Shown: positions 60,634 through 64,000 of the stretch, piece after piece | Layout: each line of letters begins with the position of its first letter | How positions within the stretch are numbered: position 1 is the stretch's first letter | Assembly (NCBI RefSeq): GCF_002440635.1 | Contig: NZ_DJUW01000034.1 | Coordinates: 1-64,000 of the forward strand | Reading direction: 5' to 3' | Source of the DNA: Novosphingobium sp. UBA6272 | Lineage (GTDB): Bacteria; Pseudomonadota; Alphaproteobacteria; Sphingomonadales; Sphingomonadaceae | DNA length: 64,000 nt | Position numbers and translations under genes: made by a program | The notes under the pieces: model-generated | Database searches by the model: none | The model's input: the letters and a program-made list of their open reading frames with translations, nothing else | Told to the model about the DNA's origin: nothing

Positions 60634-61529
60634 GCAGGATTTACATGGCAGGCGTCGGCGGAATGCTGGGCGAGGCCTTCCACCACGTGTTCTCCGGATC
60701 GCACGAACTGATGTGCACCGACAAGGACGTCAACGCCGACTGGCTGGGCTTTTGCGACTTCCGCGACCGGGCCGAATATCGCCGCCAGGTGCTCGATTTC
60801 AAACCTGACTACCTGTTCCACATCGGCGCGCACACCAGCCTCGAATATTGCGAGGACAATGTCGACGATGCCTATGCCACCAACACCCTCCCGGTGGAGG
60901 ATGCAGTGTGGCTGGCGAACCGGCTCGACGTGCCGCTGCTCTATATCTCGACCGCCGGGATTTTCGACGGAGCGCAGGAAACCTATGACGATTGGGACCA
61001 ACCCAATCCGCTCGGCCACTATGCCCGCTCCAAATACATGGGAGAGCGCTTCGTGGTCGAGAACGCCCAGCGTTATCTGGTCTGCCGCGCTGGCTGGATG
61101 ATGGGGGCCGGCCCTGCGAAGGACAAGAAGTTCATCCAGAAGCTTGCGGCCCAGCTGAAGGCCGGGGCAAAGGAACTCAAGGTCGTCGACGACAAGCTGG
61201 GCACGCCGACCTACACCCGGGACTTCGCCGCGCAGGTCAAGGTGCTGGTCGAGCAGGAACTGTGGGGCCTCTACAACATGGTCTGCCAAGGCGTGACCAG
61301 CCGCTTCGAAGTAGCCGAATACCTGGTCAAGGCACTGGGCAAGGCTGACGAGATCGCGGTCGAGCCAGTCAGCTCCGACTATTTCGCCAAGGAATATTTC
61401 GCCCCGCGCCCGCCGTCCGAGCGGCTGATCACCAAGAAGCTTGACCTGCGCGGGGTCAACGTGATGCGCGACTGGCGGGTTTGCCTCGACGAATATCTGG
61501 CCGACAAGTACCAGGGCTATCTCGGCTAG
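60630..61529 (+). CDS. RmlD-like NAD(P)-dependent sugar nucleotide reductase
   Basis: A 299-residue extended SDR with MAGVGGMLGEAF, HIGAHTSLEYCEDN, ISTAGIFDG and the Tyr-x3-Lys pair in HYARSKYMGE. It belongs to the RmlD-like group but differs clearly from the rfbD protein in the same operon, so a different 4-keto sugar product is likely. ATGA overlap with the preceding glycosyltransferase. Confidence 0.84.
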   Translation: MSRIYMAGVGGMLGEAFHHVFSGSHELMCTDKDVNADWLGFCDFRDRAEYRRQVLDFKPDYLFHIGAHTSLEYCEDNVDDAYATNTLPVEDAVWLANRLDVPLLYISTAGIFDGAQETYDDWDQPNPLGHYARSKYMGERFVVENAQRYLVCRAGWMMGAGPAKDKKFIQKLAAQLKAGAKELKVVDDKLGTPTYTRDFAAQVKVLVEQELWGLYNMVCQGVTSRFEVAEYLVKALGKADEIAVEPVSSDYFAKEYFAPRPPSERLITKKLDLRGVNVMRDWRVCLDEYLADKYQGYLG

Positions 61530-61550
61530 GCCGCAGAACCGGGGGGCGAC

Positions 61551-62789
61551 ATGGGCGAGGAAACAACGGCGGATCGCGGCGGGCTGATCGAACCGGGGCG
61601 CTTCCTCGACGATCTGCAGCACCCCGGGCTGGTCTCGGCAATCGATCTGGCGCGTTGGCTGGCGGCTTTCGTGGTGATGATCGGCCATGCCCGCTTCCCG
61701 CTGCTCAAGGGCTACGGCCTGCTCGCCCCGGAGCAGCGGCCGTTGTGGGTCCAGGGCTGGTACTTCGTCACCGGCTATTTCGTCGAAGCCGTGCTGGTCT
61801 TCTTTGTCCTGTCGGGCTTTCTGGTCGGCGGGATGGTGGTGGCGCGGCTCAGCCGCGGCAGTTTCGATCCGCCGGGCTATGCAGTCGACCGGTTCAGCCG
61901 GCTCTACACGGCCTTCCTGCCGGCACTGCTGCTGACCGTGGCACTTACCTGGATCGGATCGACCTGGTTCAACGGCACCGGCCTTTACGACGCCAGCAAC
62001 CCGACCTTTGTCGAGAAAGGTACCCCGATCAACTTCGCCGCCAATGCCGGATGGAGCACGTTCCTCGGCAATGCGGCGATGCTGCAGTTCTATTTCGTCG
62101 AACCTTATGGCTCGAACCCGCCGCTGTGGACGCTGTCGAGCGAATTCTGGTTCTACATGGTGTTCGGCCTGTTCGCCGCCGGATCGTTGAAGCGCGGAGG
62201 CGGGCGAATCGGCTTGTCCCTAGCTGCTGCGCTCTGCCTGCTCATTCTGGGACCGATGTTCTGGCTCTATTTCGGGATGTGGCTGATCGGAGTCGCCGCC
62301 GCCGTGCTGCGCCCGCCCCGGCTGCCGATCGCCCTGCCTGCGCTGGCCTTGCTGGGGGCCATGCTGCTGTTCCGGCGCTATGCCGATGCCGCACTTGCGC
62401 CGACCGACATGGTCCGGTTCTCGGTCCAGTACGGGATCTGTCTGGCGACCGGGCTGCTGCTGCTTGGTTGGCGCGCTCGTCCGCCGCAATGGGCGGTGCG
62501 CTTTGGCGGCTTCAACAAGGCGATGGCCGACTTTTCCTACAGCCTTTACCTGACTCACTTCCCGGTGATCATCATGCTGGTCGCGGTATTGGGCAGTGTG
62601 ACCGACAACCCCGGCTACGCCAGCGGCTTTGCCCCGACTGATCCGCTAGCGCTCGCCACCTATGCCGCTGCGGTCGTGCTGTCGCTGGCGTTTGCCTGGC
62701 TGTTCTCGCTGGCGACCGAGCGGCAGACCGCCAAGGTCCGCGGCTGGCTCAAGTCCCGGCTTGCGCGCGCTTCCAGGCCTGGAACATGA
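61551..62789 (+). CDS. membrane O-acyltransferase (Acyltransferase 3 family)
   Basis: A 412-residue protein with about ten membrane helices and the family start LVSAIDLARWLAAFVVMIGHARF (the catalytic His in the GH), VFFVLSGFLVGG, RFSRLY and PPLWTLSSEFWFY. Likely acetylates or acylates the exopolysaccharide. ATG at 61551 with GGGGGG upstream. A second open frame across it is a shadow. Its end overlaps the convergent amidotransferase by 41 bp. Confidence 0.9.
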   Translation: MGEETTADRGGLIEPGRFLDDLQHPGLVSAIDLARWLAAFVVMIGHARFPLLKGYGLLAPEQRPLWVQGWYFVTGYFVEAVLVFFVLSGFLVGGMVVARLSRGSFDPPGYAVDRFSRLYTAFLPALLLTVALTWIGSTWFNGTGLYDASNPTFVEKGTPINFAANAGWSTFLGNAAMLQFYFVEPYGSNPPLWTLSSEFWFYMVFGLFAAGSLKRGGGRIGLSLAAALCLLILGPMFWLYFGMWLIGVAAAVLRPPRLPIALPALALLGAMLLFRRYADAALAPTDMVRFSVQYGICLATGLLLLGWRARPPQWAVRFGGFNKAMADFSYSLYLTHFPVIIMLVAVLGSVTDNPGYASGFAPTDPLALATYAAAVVLSLAFAWLFSLATERQTAKVRGWLKSRLARASRPGT

Positions 62790-64000
62790 GCACTGCCCAC
62801 AGCGGCTGAGTCGCATCCTCCCGCCCGGCAAGGTGATTGGCCCAGCGCTGGCGGATAACCTGCGGCTCAAACAGACCGTCCGCGTCCAGCGCCGCTTCAG
62901 ATAGCAGGTCTTCCGCCCAGTCGCGCAACGGGCCCTTCAACCAGACGCCCACGGGAATCGCGAACCCGGCCTTGGGACGATCGACCAGCTCGCGCGGGAC
63001 ATAGCGGTAGAGCAGGTCCTTGAGGATCGCCTTGCCCCCGCCCCGCGCGAACTTCAGCGCCGGATCGATCCGCGCCGCCAGCGCGGTGACCTGCGGATCG
63101 AGGAACGGGATCCGCGATTCGAGGCTGACCGCCATCCCGGCCCGGTCAACCTTGGCGAGGATATCGTCGGGCAGATAGGTCACCGCATCGGCGTGCATCA
63201 TCTGCAGTTCGAGCGGCAGCCCGGCCAGACGCGGATCGGTGTGCAGCGGCCGGGTGCAGCGCTGTCCACCGGCCAGCGGCGATGCGCGATCGGCCCAATC
63301 GTCCATGAATCGGTCGAACAGCGTGTCGAAATCATCGGCGCGTGACATCTGCTTCAGCGCGCGCTGTGCATTGTGGCCGAACCAGGCAGAACGGCGACGA
63401 CGCGCGAGATCGGACAGGCCGTTCCACAGCCCCGGTGGCATCGCACCGGCACCGCCCAGCGCCGCGCGGCGCAGCGGCCCGGGAACCTTGCGCATCGTCC
63501 GCCACAGTCGCGGGAACTGGATATGCCGGTTGTATCCGCCGAACAGTTCATCCCCGGCATCGCCCGACAGCGAAACGGTGACCTGCTGGCGCGCCAGTTT
63601 TGAAACGAGGTGCGTCGGGATCTGCGACGAATCCGCGAAAGGCTCGTCATAGATCGCCGGCAATTGCGGGATCACCGCCAGAGCGTCGGCCGGGCTCAGG
63701 TAGAGCTCGGTGTGATCGGTCCCCAGCACGGCGGCGACCTTCTTGGCATAGACCGCCTCGTCGAACCCGCTTTCGTCAAAGCCGATCGTGAAGGTCTTGA
63801 TCGGGCGACTGACGCACTTCTGCGCGATTGCAGTGATCAGCGAGGAATCGATCCCGCCCGAGAGGAAATTGCCCACCGGTACGTCAGCCACCAGCTGCCG
63901 CCCGACTGCCCCGGTCAGCACGGCATCAAGCGCCTCGAGCGCCTCGCCCTGGTCAGAAATCGGATCTGCAGCACCGGCCAGCACTTGATCGGCATAATCA
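62749..64000 (-). CDS. asparagine synthase-type amidotransferase, N-terminus beyond window
   Basis: The leftward frame is open to the window end and represents the synthetase half of a class II amidotransferase: PP-loop FLSGGIDSSLITAI, SLSGDAGDELFGGYNRH, DDILAKVDRAGMAVSLESRIPFLD. The glutaminase half must lie past 64000. Differs from the XrtA amidotransferase at 29973. In polysaccharide clusters such proteins often amidate uronic acids. It overlaps the acyltransferase 3' end. Confidence 0.88.
   Translation of the reverse strand, partial: DYADQVLAGAADPISDQGEALEALDAVLTGAVGRQLVADVPVGNFLSGGIDSSLITAIAQKCVSRPIKTFTIGFDESGFDEAVYAKKVAAVLGTDHTELYLSPADALAVIPQLPAIYDEPFADSSQIPTHLVSKLARQQVTVSLSGDAGDELFGGYNRHIQFPRLWRTMRKVPGPLRRAALGGAGAMPPGLWNGLSDLARRRRSAWFGHNAQRALKQMSRADDFDTLFDRFMDDWADRASPLAGGQRCTRPLHTDPRLAGLPLELQMMHADAVTYLPDDILAKVDRAGMAVSLESRIPFLDPQVTALAARIDPALKFARGGGKAILKDLLYRYVPRELVDRPKAGFAIPVGVWLKGPLRDWAEDLLSEAALDADGLFEPQVIRQRWANHLAGREDATQPLWAVLMFQAWKRAQAGT

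Noticed and set aside
61481..62641. 386-codon rightward frame across the acyltransferase gene
   Set aside because: Arg/Ala-rich out-of-frame shadow; the frame from 61551 has the acyltransferase signature.
1..64000. CRISPR arrays, tRNA/rRNA genes, transposases, prophage or attachment sites
   Set aside because: Looked for regular spaced repeats, cloverleaf ends, transposase or integrase motifs and terminal repeats; none seen by eye.

Overview
The window is GC-rich chromosomal DNA, densely packed and with many 4-bp start/stop overlaps. Gene content and protein style (nuo operon, an RNase E with a large acidic insert in its S1 domain, periplasmic SH3 and YbjN proteins, an exosortase A locus in its alphaproteobacterial form) point to a sphingomonad-like alphaproteobacterium (Sphingomonadales, perhaps Erythrobacteraceae). 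This is inferred from protein resemblance; no rRNA or tRNA is present to confirm it. I see no phage, transposase, CRISPR array or tRNA.

Layout. 1-1397: end of a leftward nuo operon (nuoA-B-C). 1504-9182: metabolic and envelope genes (aldehyde dehydrogenase, YbjN protein, thiolase, small secreted protein, lipoprotein, SH3 protein, 2-hydroxyacid dehydrogenase, ammonium transporter, DUF805 protein). 9186-16676: leftward housekeeping genes (nitronate monooxygenase-like enzyme, lipoprotein-like methyltransferase, prfB, peroxiredoxin, penicillin-binding protein 1A, cell-wall amidase). 17114-19786: RNase E. 20777-22308: an unusual triad of two membrane-tethered LuxR-type regulators flanking a Cys/His-rich membrane protein, just upstream of sdhB, a thioesterase and zapE. 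24774-29501: a TonB receptor and a CHASE2-EAL c-di-GMP phosphodiesterase. 29769-29950: a tiny unannotated transcription unit with promoter, 16-codon ORF and strong terminator.

29973-48618 is an exosortase A (XrtA/PEP-CTERM) exopolysaccharide locus. One leftward run holds export lipoprotein, chain-length protein, tyrosine kinase, outer-membrane barrel, ATPase, deacetylase, FemAB protein, glycosyltransferase, exosortase-EpsI and amidotransferase. A second leftward pair (acyl-CoA ligase, PLP decarboxylase) lies opposite a rightward run of GNAT protein, acyl carrier protein and two hydrolase-fold proteins. 48615-51330 holds trxB, an alpha/beta hydrolase and a tyrosine phosphatase. 51368-64000 continues polysaccharide synthesis: UDP-sugar dehydrogenase and priming sugar transferase leftward; dTDP-rhamnose genes rfbCBDA, a methyltransferase, two glycosyltransferases, a second RmlD-like reductase and an O-acyltransferase rightward; and a second asparagine-synthetase-like amidotransferase cut by the window end.

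Together the right half can supply activated sugars (dTDP-rhamnose, a UDP-uronic acid), start them on a lipid carrier, extend and decorate them (methyl, acyl, amide), export the polymer with length control by a tyrosine kinase, and sort proteins to the surface with exosortase A. No exosortase substrate with a PEP-CTERM tail, no Wzx/Wzy pair and no PrsK/PrsR regulator is visible here, so these must lie elsewhere.
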